A stretch of DNA of 64,000 bases from Comamonas sp. lk (GTDB lineage Bacteria > Pseudomonadota > Gammaproteobacteria > Burkholderiales > Burkholderiaceae_C), in the NCBI GenBank assembly GCA_945865675.1, contig CAMBFO010000001.1, positions 27,379 through 91,378 on the forward strand. The letters run 5' to 3'. The notes beneath the pieces are model-generated. The model was given only the letters and a program-made list of their open reading frames with translations. It was not told where the DNA came from and searched no databases. This document shows positions 1 through 8,248 of this stretch, piece by piece (position 1 is the stretch's first letter; every line of letters starts with the position of its first letter). The position numbers and the translations under genes were made by a program.

Positions 1-157
1 GGTAGCTCTGATAAGTTGCCGTTAAAGCCTTCGCTTAGACCTTTTCGATCTCAGTAAAGTTCGCGGAATTTCGCTGAGCTACAGCTTTGAGATGGTTAAA
101 GGCAGTAACACAGGGGTGCAGTACACCACGAACCCCATGATACGCGTGCGCGAACCC

Positions 158-535
158 TCAACGAAGGTGGTTTGGAACGATGCCAAAGAACGTGTAGAGC
201 GGGTTACGCTTCCAGTGCCGCCAAGCCATTTGCTTGGAGCGCTTTTCCCTGCCACCGGCATCTAACCAGGCCCCGAGCCCCGCCAGAGCCTTTTCCTTGC
301 CTCCTGAGGCCATACGGTGCCTAGTAGCCTGGGAGATGGCATTGCGGCCTTCTAGCGTCTTTGGGCCGGTGCTCAAACCACCATGGTTGCGGCAACGGCC
401 ATTGGGGAGCGCCTTGGCCCGACAAGGCTCACCTGTGCTGCGGGCATGGGCACCGCACCTTGGCGCGTCTGGATTGGCCCCATTCAGCAACCAGGGCAAG
501 TGCAAATTGTCTTGACGATGGTCAGTTTGGCTCAT
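158..535 (-). CDS. HGGxSTG-family small protein (hypothetical)
   Basis: A 125-residue protein that carries the HGGxSTG signature, seen in small proteins of unknown function common in prophages and integrated elements. Visible are Cys27, Cys38 and Cys48 followed by His51 in NGRCRNHGGLSTGPKT (residues 45-60), then a basic helix-like stretch (LEGRNAISQATRHRM). The C/C/C/H spacing could bind a metal, but this is inference. The start is an ATG at 535 without a clear Shine-Dalgarno. The last 25 residues do not resemble what I know of the family, so the 3' end may be diverged or broken. It stands alone, pointing away from the tRNA-Thr, beside the TACCCCC repeats, which suggests the end of an integrated element. 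Confidence 0.6.
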   Translation of the reverse strand: MSQTDHRQDNLHLPWLLNGANPDAPRCGAHARSTGEPCRAKALPNGRCRNHGGLSTGPKTLEGRNAISQATRHRMASGGKEKALAGLGAWLDAGGREKRSKQMAWRHWKRNPLYTFFGIVPNHLR

Positions 536-570
536 GAAATTGGGCTAATAAAGCCTCAATGTTACCGAAA

Positions 571-610
571 TACCCCCAACATTTTTCACGTTACCCCCAA
601 AAATACCCCC
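571..610. repeat. cluster of TACCCCC repeats
   Basis: Three copies of TACCCCC (GGGGGTA on the other strand) lie at 571-577, 592-598 and 604-610, spaced 21 and 12 bases apart. A degenerate GTTACCG precedes them at 561. Short direct repeats of this kind are often seen close to tyrosine-integrase genes and attachment sites of integrated elements. Here they lie between a phage-type small ORF and a tRNA gene. A binding-site role is inference. Confidence 0.45.
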
Positions 611-690
611 ACCTTTCACGAGATAAAGCTAAACTTAATTTGACGTTCAAAGACGCTAATCAAGAATTTCCCCAATGAAAGCAAGGCTAG

Positions 691-728
691 AAAAGAAAAA
701 ACCAGCCATCGCAAAGCGATGCTGGCTT
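691..728 (-). terminator. Rho-independent terminator after tRNA-Thr
   Basis: On the minus strand, directly after the tRNA 3' end, the sequence folds into CCAGCATCGC-TTT-GCGATGGCTGG (one bulged C), followed by TTTTTTCTTTT. This is a standard intrinsic terminator and closes the sspA-sspB-tRNA-Thr direction of transcription. Confidence 0.85.
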
Positions 729-734
729 TCAAAA

Positions 735-810
735 TGGTGCCGATTATCGGATTCGAACTGATGACCTACCGCTTACAAGGCGGTTGCTCTACCAACTGAG
801 CTAAATCGGC
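735..810 (-). tRNA. tRNA-Thr (anticodon TGT)
   Basis: A 76-base cloverleaf including an encoded CCA. The acceptor stem pairs GCCGATT with its partner before the discriminator A. The D-arm region GCTCAGTTGGTAGAGC and the T-loop GTTCGAATC are present. The anticodon stem ACCGC/GCGGT closes the loop CTTGTAA, giving anticodon TGT, which reads ACA. The 3' end faces the window's left edge, where phage-like DNA begins; tRNA 3' ends are common integration sites. The gene is intact. Confidence 0.95.
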
Positions 811-888
811 ATTGGGTGAATTCTAACGTAGGGACCGCAAGAAACATTGCACTTGAAGGTCTCGCACCAAGCCTTGCGCAAGCCCAGC

Positions 889-1395
889 TTATTTGATGCG
901 CGTCAGCGCCGGGCGCGGACTGCCGCCCGGGGGCTTGGGGTCTTGGCGCGCGTTCTCGCCCGACGGAGCCCGCTTGGATTTGGTGGCGCTAGGTTTTGCA
1001 GGTACACCACTCAAGATAGGCCCTGCTGCCACAGGCTGCGCGGGCGAGGACGCTTCGGGCTTGGCGGCTACGACCTCGATGGGGAAGGTCATGCCCTGCC
1101 CGTTTTCACGCGCATAGATGGCCGACACGCGCCCCATGGGCACGCTGATCTCACGCGCCACGCCGCCAAAGCGTGCTTTGAAATCAATATAGTCATTGCT
1201 CAGCGTCAGGCTGCTAGTCGCGCCCATGCTGATGTTGAGCACAATTTCACCATCGCGCACAAACTCCGTTGGAACGCGCACACTGGCATCTACGGCCACC
1301 ACGATAAACGGGGTAAGTTGGTTATCCACACACCAGTCGTACATGGCGCGCACCATGTACGGCCTCGTGGAACTGACAACGGGACTTTGCGACAT
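889..1395 (-). CDS. sspB: ClpXP protease specificity-enhancing factor SspB
   Basis: Adaptor that binds ssrA-tagged peptides and delivers them to ClpXP. The N-terminal folded domain (residues 1-110) has the family pattern: STRPYMVRAMYDWCVDN, then TPFIVV, VLNIS and ARFGG. A long Pro/Ala/Lys-rich linker follows, ending in a basic tail; the C-terminal tail docks on ClpX in this family. I chose the ATG at 1395 over the GTG one codon upstream. The length of 168 residues is usual. It lies 31 bases downstream of sspA in the same direction, as in many proteobacteria. The stop is 78 bases from the tRNA-Thr. Confidence 0.93.
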   Translation of the reverse strand: MSQSPVVSSTRPYMVRAMYDWCVDNQLTPFIVVAVDASVRVPTEFVRDGEIVLNISMGATSSLTLSNDYIDFKARFGGVAREISVPMGRVSAIYARENGQGMTFPIEVVAAKPEASSPAQPVAAGPILSGVPAKPSATKSKRAPSGENARQDPKPPGGSPRPALTRIK

Positions 1396-1426
1396 CACTG
1401 GCGCTCTATGGCTAGGTCAGAGGGCC

Positions 1427-2038
1427 TTATTTACGCATGACCTTTTCGGAGGGCGTCAACGCTTCAATATAGGCGGGGCGCGAAAAAATGCGCTCGGCAT
1501 ATTTGAGCAAGGGCGCCGCGTTTTTGCTCAGATCGATGCCGTAGTACTCCAAGCGCCATAACAGCGGCGCGATCGCAACGTCGAGCATCGAGAAGTTCTC
1601 GCCCATCATGAATTTGTTTTTCAGGAATACCGGCGCTAATTGGGTCAAGCGGTCGCGAATGTGGGCGCGGGCTTTGTCCAAGGCCTTGTCATTGTTCTTG
1701 CTGCCACGCGACTCCAAGGTCGTCACATGCACAAACAATTCTTTCTCGAAATTGAGCAGGAACAAACGCACACGGGCGCGGTCCACCGGGTCACCGGGCA
1801 TCAGTTGGGGGTGCGGGAAGCGCTCATCGATGTACTCATTAATGATGTTCGATTCGTACAAAATCAGGTCGCGCTCAACCAAAATCGGAACCTGCCCGTA
1901 GGGGTTCATGACGTTGATATCTTCGGGCTTGTTGTACAAGTCCACGTCGCGGATTTCAAAGTCCATGCCTTTTTCAAAAAGCACAAAACGGCAGCGGTGA
2001 GAAAAAGGGCAGGTTGTTCCTGAATACAGCACCATCAT
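1427..2038 (-). CDS. sspA: Stringent starvation protein A (GST-fold regulator)
   Basis: RNA-polymerase-associated protein with a glutathione-S-transferase fold. It is needed for starvation and acid-stress transcription in other bacteria. The N-terminal thioredoxin-like domain opens with VLYSGTTCPFSHRCRF and contains the NPYGQVPILVERD and LYESNIINEYIDERFPHPQLMPGDP segments typical of SspA. The helical C-terminal domain follows from about residue 90. Length is 203 residues. AGGAG lies about ten bases before the first of two consecutive ATGs. It is separated from petC by a strong terminator, so it probably has its own promoter near that terminator, and it is likely cotranscribed with sspB. Confidence 0.94.
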   Translation of the reverse strand: MMVLYSGTTCPFSHRCRFVLFEKGMDFEIRDVDLYNKPEDINVMNPYGQVPILVERDLILYESNIINEYIDERFPHPQLMPGDPVDRARVRLFLLNFEKELFVHVTTLESRGSKNNDKALDKARAHIRDRLTQLAPVFLKNKFMMGENFSMLDVAIAPLLWRLEYYGIDLSKNAAPLLKYAERIFSRPAYIEALTPSEKVMRK

Positions 2039-2050
2039 GGCGGGGGACTC

Positions 2051-2092
2051 CTAAAAATTAAAAAGAGTGGGTGCGCTTTGCAGACCCACTCT
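2051..2092 (-). terminator. Rho-independent terminator of petABC
   Basis: A perfect 9-bp stem AGAGTGGGT/ACCCACTCT (2064-2072 with 2084-2092) with an 11-base loop. On the minus strand it is followed by a T-rich tract (TTTTTAATTTTTAG). It lies between petC and sspA and should end the pet operon transcript. Confidence 0.85.
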
Positions 2093-2143
2093 GACACTTG
2101 GCACCGGTCTGACTAGCAAACCGGCGCACATTGCACCTTTGAA

Positions 2144-2899
2144 TTACTTCACGTCTTTCCAGAAGGCAGCATTGAGGCGCCAGGTGAATACGGTCATCAC
2201 GGTCAGGAAGATCAAGACCCAGACGCCTACCTGCACGCGCTTGCTTTGCGACGGCTCGGACATCCACTGCAGATAGCCCACCAGGTCGCCCACCATGTGG
2301 TCGTATTCCAGCGGGGTCATCTTGCCGGGGCTCACTTGCTCCCAACCCTTAAAGATTTCCGTCTCATGGCCGTGGACGACTTCTTTGCCATAGACCGGCA
2401 CGCGCTTGCCCTGCAATTCCCACAACACATGGGGCATGCCCACGTTAGGAAATGCCAGGTTGTTCCAGCCCGTCGCCTTGGTGTCGTCCGGGTAGTAGCT
2501 GCGTAAATAGGTATAGAGGTAATCAGCACCGCTACCCTGGCCCGAAGAGCGCGAGCGCGCTATCACCGTCAGGTCCGGTGGATTGCCGCCAAACCATTCT
2601 TTAGCCTGGCGCGGGTCCATAGAGACCTTCATGGTCTCACCCACTTTATCGGTCGTGAACAAGAGGTTGTCTTTAATCTGTTGCTCGGTCAGGCCAATGT
2701 CCGTCAAGCGGTTAAAGCGCATAAAAGCCGCTGCATGGCAGTTGAGACAGTAGTTGACAAACACTTTGGCGCCGTTTTGCAAGGAGCCCATGTCGTTCAG
2801 GTTGTTGGGCGCTTTGTCCCACGTGATGCCGCCGGTGCCAGCCTGTGCGCCCGAAACCAGGGCGAACACAGTCAAAAAGCTGAGTACAAATTTTTTCAT
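2144..2899 (-). CDS. petC: Ubiquinol-cytochrome c reductase cytochrome c1
   Basis: Heme c subunit of the bc1 complex. It passes electrons from the Rieske centre to soluble cytochrome c in the periplasm. The signal peptide ends near SGAQA. The heme motif CLNCH is at about residues 50-54. The segment GMPHVLWELQG contains the usual Met axial ligand. A C-terminal membrane anchor (VWVLIFLTVMTVFTW) lies near residue 235. I start at the ATG at 2899, which is preceded by GGGAGAT; a longer reading frame upstream has no such support. It is the third gene of petA-petB-petC, 16 bases after petB. Confidence 0.96.
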   Translation of the reverse strand: MKKFVLSFLTVFALVSGAQAGTGGITWDKAPNNLNDMGSLQNGAKVFVNYCLNCHAAAFMRFNRLTDIGLTEQQIKDNLLFTTDKVGETMKVSMDPRQAKEWFGGNPPDLTVIARSRSSGQGSGADYLYTYLRSYYPDDTKATGWNNLAFPNVGMPHVLWELQGKRVPVYGKEVVHGHETEIFKGWEQVSPGKMTPLEYDHMVGDLVGYLQWMSEPSQSKRVQVGVWVLIFLTVMTVFTWRLNAAFWKDVK

Positions 2900-2915
2900 T
2901 TTCAATATCTCCCGC

Positions 2916-4328
2916 TTAGTGCGCAGCAAAAACAACACGGCTTGGCACCGGTTTGGATTGGCCGATTTGGCTCCACCAGGGCATTAGCAGGAAAAATCCG
3001 AAATAGAACAGGGTTCCCACTTGCGACACCCGCTCGCCAATTTGCGAAGGTGGTTGCACGCCCAGGTAAGCAAGAATGACGAAGTTGATGACAAAAACAC
3101 CGTACATGTACTTATGCCAATCGGGGCGGTAGCGGATGGACTTGACGTCGCAATTGTCCAGCCAGGGCAAGAAAAACAAAATCACCACCGCGCCACCCAT
3201 AACCACCACACCCCAGAACTTGGCGTCGGTGTTGAGCATCATGACGGTGACAGCCGCCGCCGCACCGAGCGCGACCACTTTGAACAAAGCGGCGAATTTG
3301 CCACGGGTTACGGCCAGTAGCGCAGCAAGCCAGATACAGCCGATCAGCACATAGACCATTTCAGCAGTGATGGCGCGCAGCATCGAGTAATAAGGCGTGA
3401 AGTACCAGACCGGCGCAATATGCAAAGGGGTTTTGAGCGGGTCGGCCGGTATGAAATTGTTGTACTCCAAGAAGTAGCCGCCAAATTCAGGCGCAAAAAA
3501 GATGATGGCAGTGAACACCATCAGAAACATGCTGACTGCAAAAATGTCGTGCACTGTGTAGTAGGGGTGAAAAGGGATACCGTCTAAAGGTTTGCCTTTG
3601 GCGTCCTTGGGGGCGTTGGGGCCCTTGATTTCAACGCCATCGGGGTTGTTGGAACCCACGTCGTGCAGAGCGAGCAAATGCGCCACCACCAATCCCAGCA
3701 AAACCAAAGGCACGGCGATCACGTGGAAAGCGAAGAAACGGTTGAGCGTGGCGTCGCCCACCACGTAGTCACCACGGATCAGCAGCGCCAGGTCGGGACC
3801 AACGAAAGGCACGGCGGCGAACAAGTTCACGATCACTTGCGCACCCCAGTAGCTCATCTGGCCCCAGGGCAGCAGGTAGCCCATAAAGGCTTCGGCCATC
3901 AGGCACAAAAAGATGGCGCAACCAAACAACCAGACCAGTTCGCGCGGCTTGCGGTAGCTGCCGTAGATCAGGCCGCGAAACATATGCAGGTACACCACGA
4001 CAAAGAAGGCCGAGGCGCCGGTGGAGTGCATATAGCGTATCAGCCAACCCCAGGGCACATCACGCATGATGTATTCGACGGAGCCGAAGGCCAGAGCGGC
4101 ATCAGGCTTGTAATGCATGACCAGGAAGATACCGGTCACGATCTGGATCACCAGCACCAGTATCGACAAGCCGCCAAAAATATAAAAAAAGTTGAAGTTT
4201 TTGGGCGCGTAGTATTCAGACAGATGAACGCGATAGGCGTCAAAGGCCGAAGGAAAACGGTTTTCTAGCCAGTTGCCCAGCTTGGCGCCGGCAGGCGCAT
4301 TGGGGGAGATTTCTTTGAATTCAGCCAT
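2916..4328 (-). CDS. petB: Ubiquinol-cytochrome c reductase cytochrome b
   Basis: Membrane subunit of the bc1 complex with two b hemes and both quinone sites. The protein has 470 residues with about eight hydrophobic segments plus an extra C-terminal membrane stretch (VFVINFVILAYLGV). The heme-ligand helices are present (YMHSTGASAFFVVVYLHMFRG and FFAFHVIAVPLVLLGLVVAHL). The Qo-loop motif reads PVWYF rather than PEWYF, a known variant in beta- and gammaproteobacteria. It starts at 4328 in the short gap behind petA and is part of petABC. Confidence 0.96.
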   Translation of the reverse strand: MAEFKEISPNAPAGAKLGNWLENRFPSAFDAYRVHLSEYYAPKNFNFFYIFGGLSILVLVIQIVTGIFLVMHYKPDAALAFGSVEYIMRDVPWGWLIRYMHSTGASAFFVVVYLHMFRGLIYGSYRKPRELVWLFGCAIFLCLMAEAFMGYLLPWGQMSYWGAQVIVNLFAAVPFVGPDLALLIRGDYVVGDATLNRFFAFHVIAVPLVLLGLVVAHLLALHDVGSNNPDGVEIKGPNAPKDAKGKPLDGIPFHPYYTVHDIFAVSMFLMVFTAIIFFAPEFGGYFLEYNNFIPADPLKTPLHIAPVWYFTPYYSMLRAITAEMVYVLIGCIWLAALLAVTRGKFAALFKVVALGAAAAVTVMMLNTDAKFWGVVVMGGAVVILFFLPWLDNCDVKSIRYRPDWHKYMYGVFVINFVILAYLGVQPPSQIGERVSQVGTLFYFGFFLLMPWWSQIGQSKPVPSRVVFAAH

Positions 4329-4350
4329 GGTGTGCTCCGAAGGCGTAGGG

Positions 4351-4965
4351 TCAAGCTTGTTTGTCTTCGCCGATCAGCAACTTGCTGTCGGAGATGTACA
4401 TATGCGGCGGCACCTCAAGATTGTCCGGCGCAGGCTTGTTTTTAAAGACGCGGCCGGCCATGTCAAAGGTCGAGCCGTGGCAAGGGCACAAAAAGCCGCC
4501 ATTCCAGTCATCGGGTAGCGACGGTTGTGCGCCAATTTGAAACTTGTCCGAAGGCGAACAGCCCAGGTGGCTGCAAATACCGACCACTACCAGAAACTCT
4601 GGTTTGATGGAGCGCGCCGGGTTGCGGGCGTATTTGGGAGTGAGTTCGTTAGGATTGCGCTGCGATTGAGGATCGGCCAATGCACCATCGAGCGATTCCA
4701 GTGACGCCAACTGTTCTGGCGTGCGTCGCACGATCCACACCGGCTTGCCACGCCATTCAACCGTCAGCTTTTCACCGGGCTTGACCGCCGAAATATCGAC
4801 TTCAACCGCTGCGCCGGCGGCTTTGGCACGCTCGGAAGGTTGGAAAGAACTGACAAAGGGCACTACGGCAGTCAAAGCACCGGCTGCGCCTACGCAGGAA
4901 GAGGCGATGAGCCAGGTCCGTTTGCTCGAGTCGTGGGATGGGGTACTGGCGAGGGTGTCGCTCAT
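4351..4965 (-). CDS. petA: Ubiquinol-cytochrome c reductase Rieske iron-sulfur subunit
   Basis: Rieske [2Fe-2S] protein of the bc1 complex. Cluster-binding boxes CSHLGCSP and CPCHGSTFD supply the two Cys-His pairs. The N-terminus (SSKRTWLIASSCVGAAGAL) has a KR pair before a hydrophobic stretch, as expected for an uncleaved Tat-type signal-anchor; Rieske proteins are known Tat substrates and tatABC lies about 4 kb away. The ATG at 4965 is preceded by GAGGATTCTC. Length is 204 residues. It is the first gene of the pet operon. Confidence 0.96.
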   Translation of the reverse strand: MSDTLASTPSHDSSKRTWLIASSCVGAAGALTAVVPFVSSFQPSERAKAAGAAVEVDISAVKPGEKLTVEWRGKPVWIVRRTPEQLASLESLDGALADPQSQRNPNELTPKYARNPARSIKPEFLVVVGICSHLGCSPSDKFQIGAQPSLPDDWNGGFLCPCHGSTFDMAGRVFKNKPAPDNLEVPPHMYISDSKLLIGEDKQA

Positions 4966-5003
4966 GAGAATCCTCAGCAAAAATCACAAAAAGGTAACCG
5001 CTC

Positions 5004-5009
5004 ATTGTA
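5004..5009 (-). promoter_or_regulatory. Candidate -10 box for petABC
   Basis: TACAAT on the minus strand, 38 bases upstream of the petA start codon, in the only non-coding gap before the operon. No good -35 hexamer is visible at 17 bases, so this is a weak call from position and one hexamer. Confidence 0.3.
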
Positions 5010-5078
5010 GCTGAGCATCAGTTGCCCGATTTGCCCCGCTCGAGCGCAGCAAACCCGTCGGCGCGGTCGCAAAAGCCC

Positions 5079-6149
5079 TCAGCCCTGGGCTGCGCTGGCC
5101 CACTGGCGCGCCATCCGCACCGCGGCCAGCAGGCTGGAGGCATCGGCCTGTCCCTGGCCGGCAATGTCAAAAGCCGTGCCGTGGTCCGGGCTGGTGCGCA
5201 CAAAGGGCAGACCCAGCGTCAGGTTCACGCCCTGCTCCACCCCCATATATTTCACCGGAATCAATCCCTGATCGTGGTACATGGCAATCACGACGTCAAA
5301 GCGTACCTGCGCGCCGGTGGCACGCGCTTGCATAAAAACCGTGTCCGGCGGCCAGGGGCCACTGGCGTCGCAGCCTTCCTCCCGCGCAGCGGCAATTGCC
5401 GGGCCGATGATGCTGCGCTCCTCATCGCCGAATAAACCGCCCTCGCCCGCATGGGGGTTGAGCCCGGCCACGGCGATGCGCGGCGCCCGGCCCAACACCG
5501 GACGCAAGGCGGCGTCGGTAATGCGAATAGTCTCCAGCACCGCCAATTGCGTCACGGCCTCGATAGCCTGGCGCAAGGACAGGTGGATACTGACCAGTAC
5601 CGTACGCAAGTCCTCGTTGGCCAGCATCATGCGCACCGGCAGACGCGCCACCGGCAGACCCGCGTGCCGGGCGGCCAGCGCCTGCAAGATTTCGGTATGG
5701 CCGGGAAAATTATCAAACGGCGGCCCCGCAGCCGACAGACTTTGCTTATTCAGCGGCGCGGTCACCACGGCGGCGATTGCGCCATCGAGCGCCTGCTGCG
5801 CGGCCCATCGCACACAGCGGCCGGCAAACTCACCAGCCACCGCACTGACCTGGCCGTAGGGTACCGGCTGCATGGGCGCGCCCACTTGCAAAACGGCAAT
5901 ACAGCGAGGCGGCAGATGCAGGGCCTCTTGCGGATCGCTGATTTGCACTACCGGCCAGGCCAGCCCTTGGGCCCCCTGGGCCACCAGGGCGCTGGCGCGG
6001 CGCATGGCCTGGACGTCACCAGCTACAAAACTAGCGCGCATCTGCGCGGGCTGCGCGGCATAGGCTTTGGCAATAATTTCCGGGCCAATGCCTGCCGCAT
6101 CGCCCATGGTAATGGCCAAGGGTTTGGCCGGAAAAATCGATTGCGCCAT
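5079..6149 (-). CDS. pdxA: 4-hydroxythreonine-4-phosphate dehydrogenase
   Basis: NAD-dependent oxidation and decarboxylation of 4-phosphohydroxy-L-threonine in the DXP-dependent branch of pyridoxal phosphate synthesis. Family markers include AITMGDAAGIGPEI at the N-terminus, VTAPLNKQSLSAAG, DNFPGHTEIL, GLNPHAGEGGLFG and MYHDQGLIPVKYMG (metal-binding His). I start at the ATG at 6149, giving 356 residues; the upstream extension of the frame runs back through the NIF3 gene and is not real. It lies 11 bases after the NIF3-family gene and ends about 110 bases before petA. Confidence 0.95.
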   Translation of the reverse strand: MAQSIFPAKPLAITMGDAAGIGPEIIAKAYAAQPAQMRASFVAGDVQAMRRASALVAQGAQGLAWPVVQISDPQEALHLPPRCIAVLQVGAPMQPVPYGQVSAVAGEFAGRCVRWAAQQALDGAIAAVVTAPLNKQSLSAAGPPFDNFPGHTEILQALAARHAGLPVARLPVRMMLANEDLRTVLVSIHLSLRQAIEAVTQLAVLETIRITDAALRPVLGRAPRIAVAGLNPHAGEGGLFGDEERSIIGPAIAAAREEGCDASGPWPPDTVFMQARATGAQVRFDVVIAMYHDQGLIPVKYMGVEQGVNLTLGLPFVRTSPDHGTAFDIAGQGQADASSLLAAVRMARQWASAAQG

Positions 6150-6160
6150 GCTGCGAGCCT

Positions 6161-6916
6161 TCAGGCCGGGTTGTCCACGTCGATGAAAGCGTGCGCAATG
6201 CCTACTTGCTGCGCCACCTGCCCCGCCACGGCAGGCGCGCCATAGCGCTCGCTGGCGTGGTGGCCACAGGCTATAAAAGTCACGCCGCACTCGCGGGCAT
6301 AGTGCGCCTGGGGCTCGGATATTTCGCCCGTGATAAACGCCTCGGCCCCGGCCGCAATCGCCGCCTCGAAATAGCCTTGGGCTCCGCCGGTACACCAGGC
6401 GATGCGTTGCACAGGCCCAGCCTTGCCCGCCACCATCACCACCGGGCGGCCCAGCACGGACTGCACATGGTCGGCCAACGCCTGCGAATGGGCCAAAGCA
6501 CCGGCCTGGGGTACACCCAGCCAGCCCAAGTCCTGCTCGCCAAAACGCGATTGGGCTTGCAAACCCAAACGCTGACCCAACTGCGCGTTATTGCCCCATT
6601 GCGGATGGGCGTCCAGGGGCAGGTGGTAGGCAAACAAGTGGATGTCATGGGCCAGCAACAAGGCCAAGCGCTGGCGCAGCCAGCCGGTCACCCGCCCGTC
6701 GTGGCCGCGCCAAAACAGACCATGGTGGACAAAAATCGCATCTGCATCCTGTGCGATGGCGGCCTCGATCAGCGCCAGGCTGGCGGTGACGCCGGAGACC
6801 AGTTTGCGCACCGGGCGGCGCCCCTCTACCTGCAAGCCGTTTGGCCCGTAGTCTTTGAAACGCTGGGGCTCCAACAGGGCGTCAAAAGCGGCAAGCAGTG
6901 TAAGGTGGTCGGTCAT
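6161..6916 (-). CDS. NIF3-family dinuclear metal-binding protein (GTP cyclohydrolase 1 type 2 homolog)
   Basis: NIF3/YbgI-like protein that forms hexamers with a two-metal centre; the physiological substrate is not firmly known. Metal-binding signatures are visible: DAIFVHHGLFW near residue 65, the YHLPLDAHPQWGNN segment near residue 95, and the C-terminal GHHASERYG. The length of about 251 residues is standard. I prefer the ATG at 6916 (MTDHL) over the one four codons upstream. It leads a two-gene unit with pdxA and is divergent from the DegS-like protease. Confidence 0.92.
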   Translation of the reverse strand: MTDHLTLLAAFDALLEPQRFKDYGPNGLQVEGRRPVRKLVSGVTASLALIEAAIAQDADAIFVHHGLFWRGHDGRVTGWLRQRLALLLAHDIHLFAYHLPLDAHPQWGNNAQLGQRLGLQAQSRFGEQDLGWLGVPQAGALAHSQALADHVQSVLGRPVVMVAGKAGPVQRIAWCTGGAQGYFEAAIAAGAEAFITGEISEPQAHYARECGVTFIACGHHASERYGAPAVAGQVAQQVGIAHAFIDVDNPA

Positions 6917-7108
6917 GGGCTGGCGCATAGGGTAGGTAGTTGTGCCGTAGGGGCGCTAGGGGCGGATTATCTGCGCCACGGACTCACACCGGAGGCGCAT
7001 GAGCCAGCCAAGGCTGGCACACAGCGACGTGACGAAGGCTCATGCATTGCCAAGCCTACAATTTGCCGCTTGTGCGCCGCCTTCCGGCGCAAGCCTTTGG
7101 GTAAGTTC

Positions 7109-8248
7109 ATGAAGCGTTACTGGTTACTTTTTGCCCAAAGCATCACCGTGCTGCTGGCAGCATATTTTGTGGTGCTGACCCTTAAGCCTGCCTGGCTGGC
7201 GCCGCAGGGCGCAGGCGTCATGGGCTTGGTGCAGGCACCGACCCTGGTCAAGGGCGAAGTACCGTTGGGCAGCTTTCGCACGGCCGCGCACAACGCAGCG
7301 CAGGCGGTGGTCAGCATCAGCGTCAGCAAAGGACAAACTGGCGATAAAAATACGCTGCCCCCCTGGGAACGCTTTTTCAACGACCCCGACGCCGACCCCG
7401 ATGAGCCGTCCTCGGGCATAGGCAGCGGCGTGATCGTCAGTAGCACAGGCTACCTGTTGACCAATAACCATGTGGTGGAAGGGGCGCAGCAGATTGAAGT
7501 CGTGCTCAACGACCGGCGCCGCACCCGCGCCAAAGTTATAGGCACCGATCCCGATAGCGATTTGGCGGTGCTCAAAATCGAGCTGGACAAACTACCGGTC
7601 ATGGTCTTGGGAGACTCGGAAAACGCCCAGGTGGGTGACCTGGTGCTGGCCATTGGAAACCCCTTCGGTGTGGGCCAAACGGTCACCAGCGGCATCATCA
7701 GTGCGCTGGGGCGTAACCAGCGCATCAACACATTTGAAAATTTCATCCAAACCGACGCCGCTATCAACCCCGGCAATTCGGGTGGCGCTTTGGTCGATAG
7801 CCAAGGGCGTTTGCTGGGCATAAATACCGCCATCTACTCGCGCTCGGGCGGCAGCTTGGGCATTGGCTTTGCCATTCCGATTTCCACCGCCAAGCAGGTG
7901 TTGGAAAGCATTGTGCGAGACGGTCAGGTCACGCGCGGCTGGATCGGCATCGAGCCCAATGAGCTGGCACCTGAAGTCGCCGAAGCCTTTGGCATCGTGG
8001 CCGAGCGTGGCGTCGCCGTCACGGGGGTGCTGCAAGGCGGCCCGGCGGGTAAAGCGGGCATGGCGCCGGGCGATGTGGTGTTGTCGATTGGCGGAACACC
8101 GGTAGAGGATGTAGCACATTTGCTATCGGCCGTGGCAGTGCTCAAACCCGGTGTACCCGCCACGGTTGAGATTCAACGCAAGAAAACCGTGCTGGCCCTG
8201 AGCATCACCCCTGGTGTTCGACCCAGACCGGGCAAGCTGCCGCGTTAA
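7109..8248 (+). CDS. Periplasmic DegS/AlgW-like serine protease (S1C family, single PDZ)
   Basis: Membrane-anchored HtrA-type protease that cleaves misfolded or regulatory envelope proteins. An N-terminal anchor (YWLLFAQSITVLLAAYFVV) precedes a trypsin-like domain with His in TNNHVVEGA, Asp in PDSDLAVLKI and Ser in INPGNSGGALVD. One PDZ domain lies at residues 275-365 (RGVAVTGVLQGGPAGKAGM). The length (379 residues) and single PDZ fit DegS/AlgW better than two-PDZ DegP. I start at the ATG at 7109; the frame is open further upstream but that part is the shadow of NIF3. TACAAT at 7057-7062 is a possible -10. Its stop overlaps the tatC stop by four bases in convergent orientation. Confidence 0.9.
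   Translation: MKRYWLLFAQSITVLLAAYFVVLTLKPAWLAPQGAGVMGLVQAPTLVKGEVPLGSFRTAAHNAAQAVVSISVSKGQTGDKNTLPPWERFFNDPDADPDEPSSGIGSGVIVSSTGYLLTNNHVVEGAQQIEVVLNDRRRTRAKVIGTDPDSDLAVLKIELDKLPVMVLGDSENAQVGDLVLAIGNPFGVGQTVTSGIISALGRNQRINTFENFIQTDAAINPGNSGGALVDSQGRLLGINTAIYSRSGGSLGIGFAIPISTAKQVLESIVRDGQVTRGWIGIEPNELAPEVAEAFGIVAERGVAVTGVLQGGPAGKAGMAPGDVVLSIGGTPVEDVAHLLSAVAVLKPGVPATVEIQRKKTVLALSITPGVRPRPGKLPR

Noticed and set aside
26-262. Plus-strand open frame at the left edge (ending LLGALFPATGI)
   Set aside because: No start at the upstream edge, overlaps the HGGxSTG gene and shows no convincing family features.
7074-7090. GCGCCG-CCTTC-CGGCGC hairpin before the DegS-like gene as a terminator or riboswitch
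   Set aside because: No T-run, short stem, lies in a GC-rich leader; could be chance.
6191-7108. Long 5' extension of the DegS-like frame
   Set aside because: It overlaps the intact NIF3 gene on the other strand and gives no protein similarity; the ATG at 7109 begins a normal membrane anchor.
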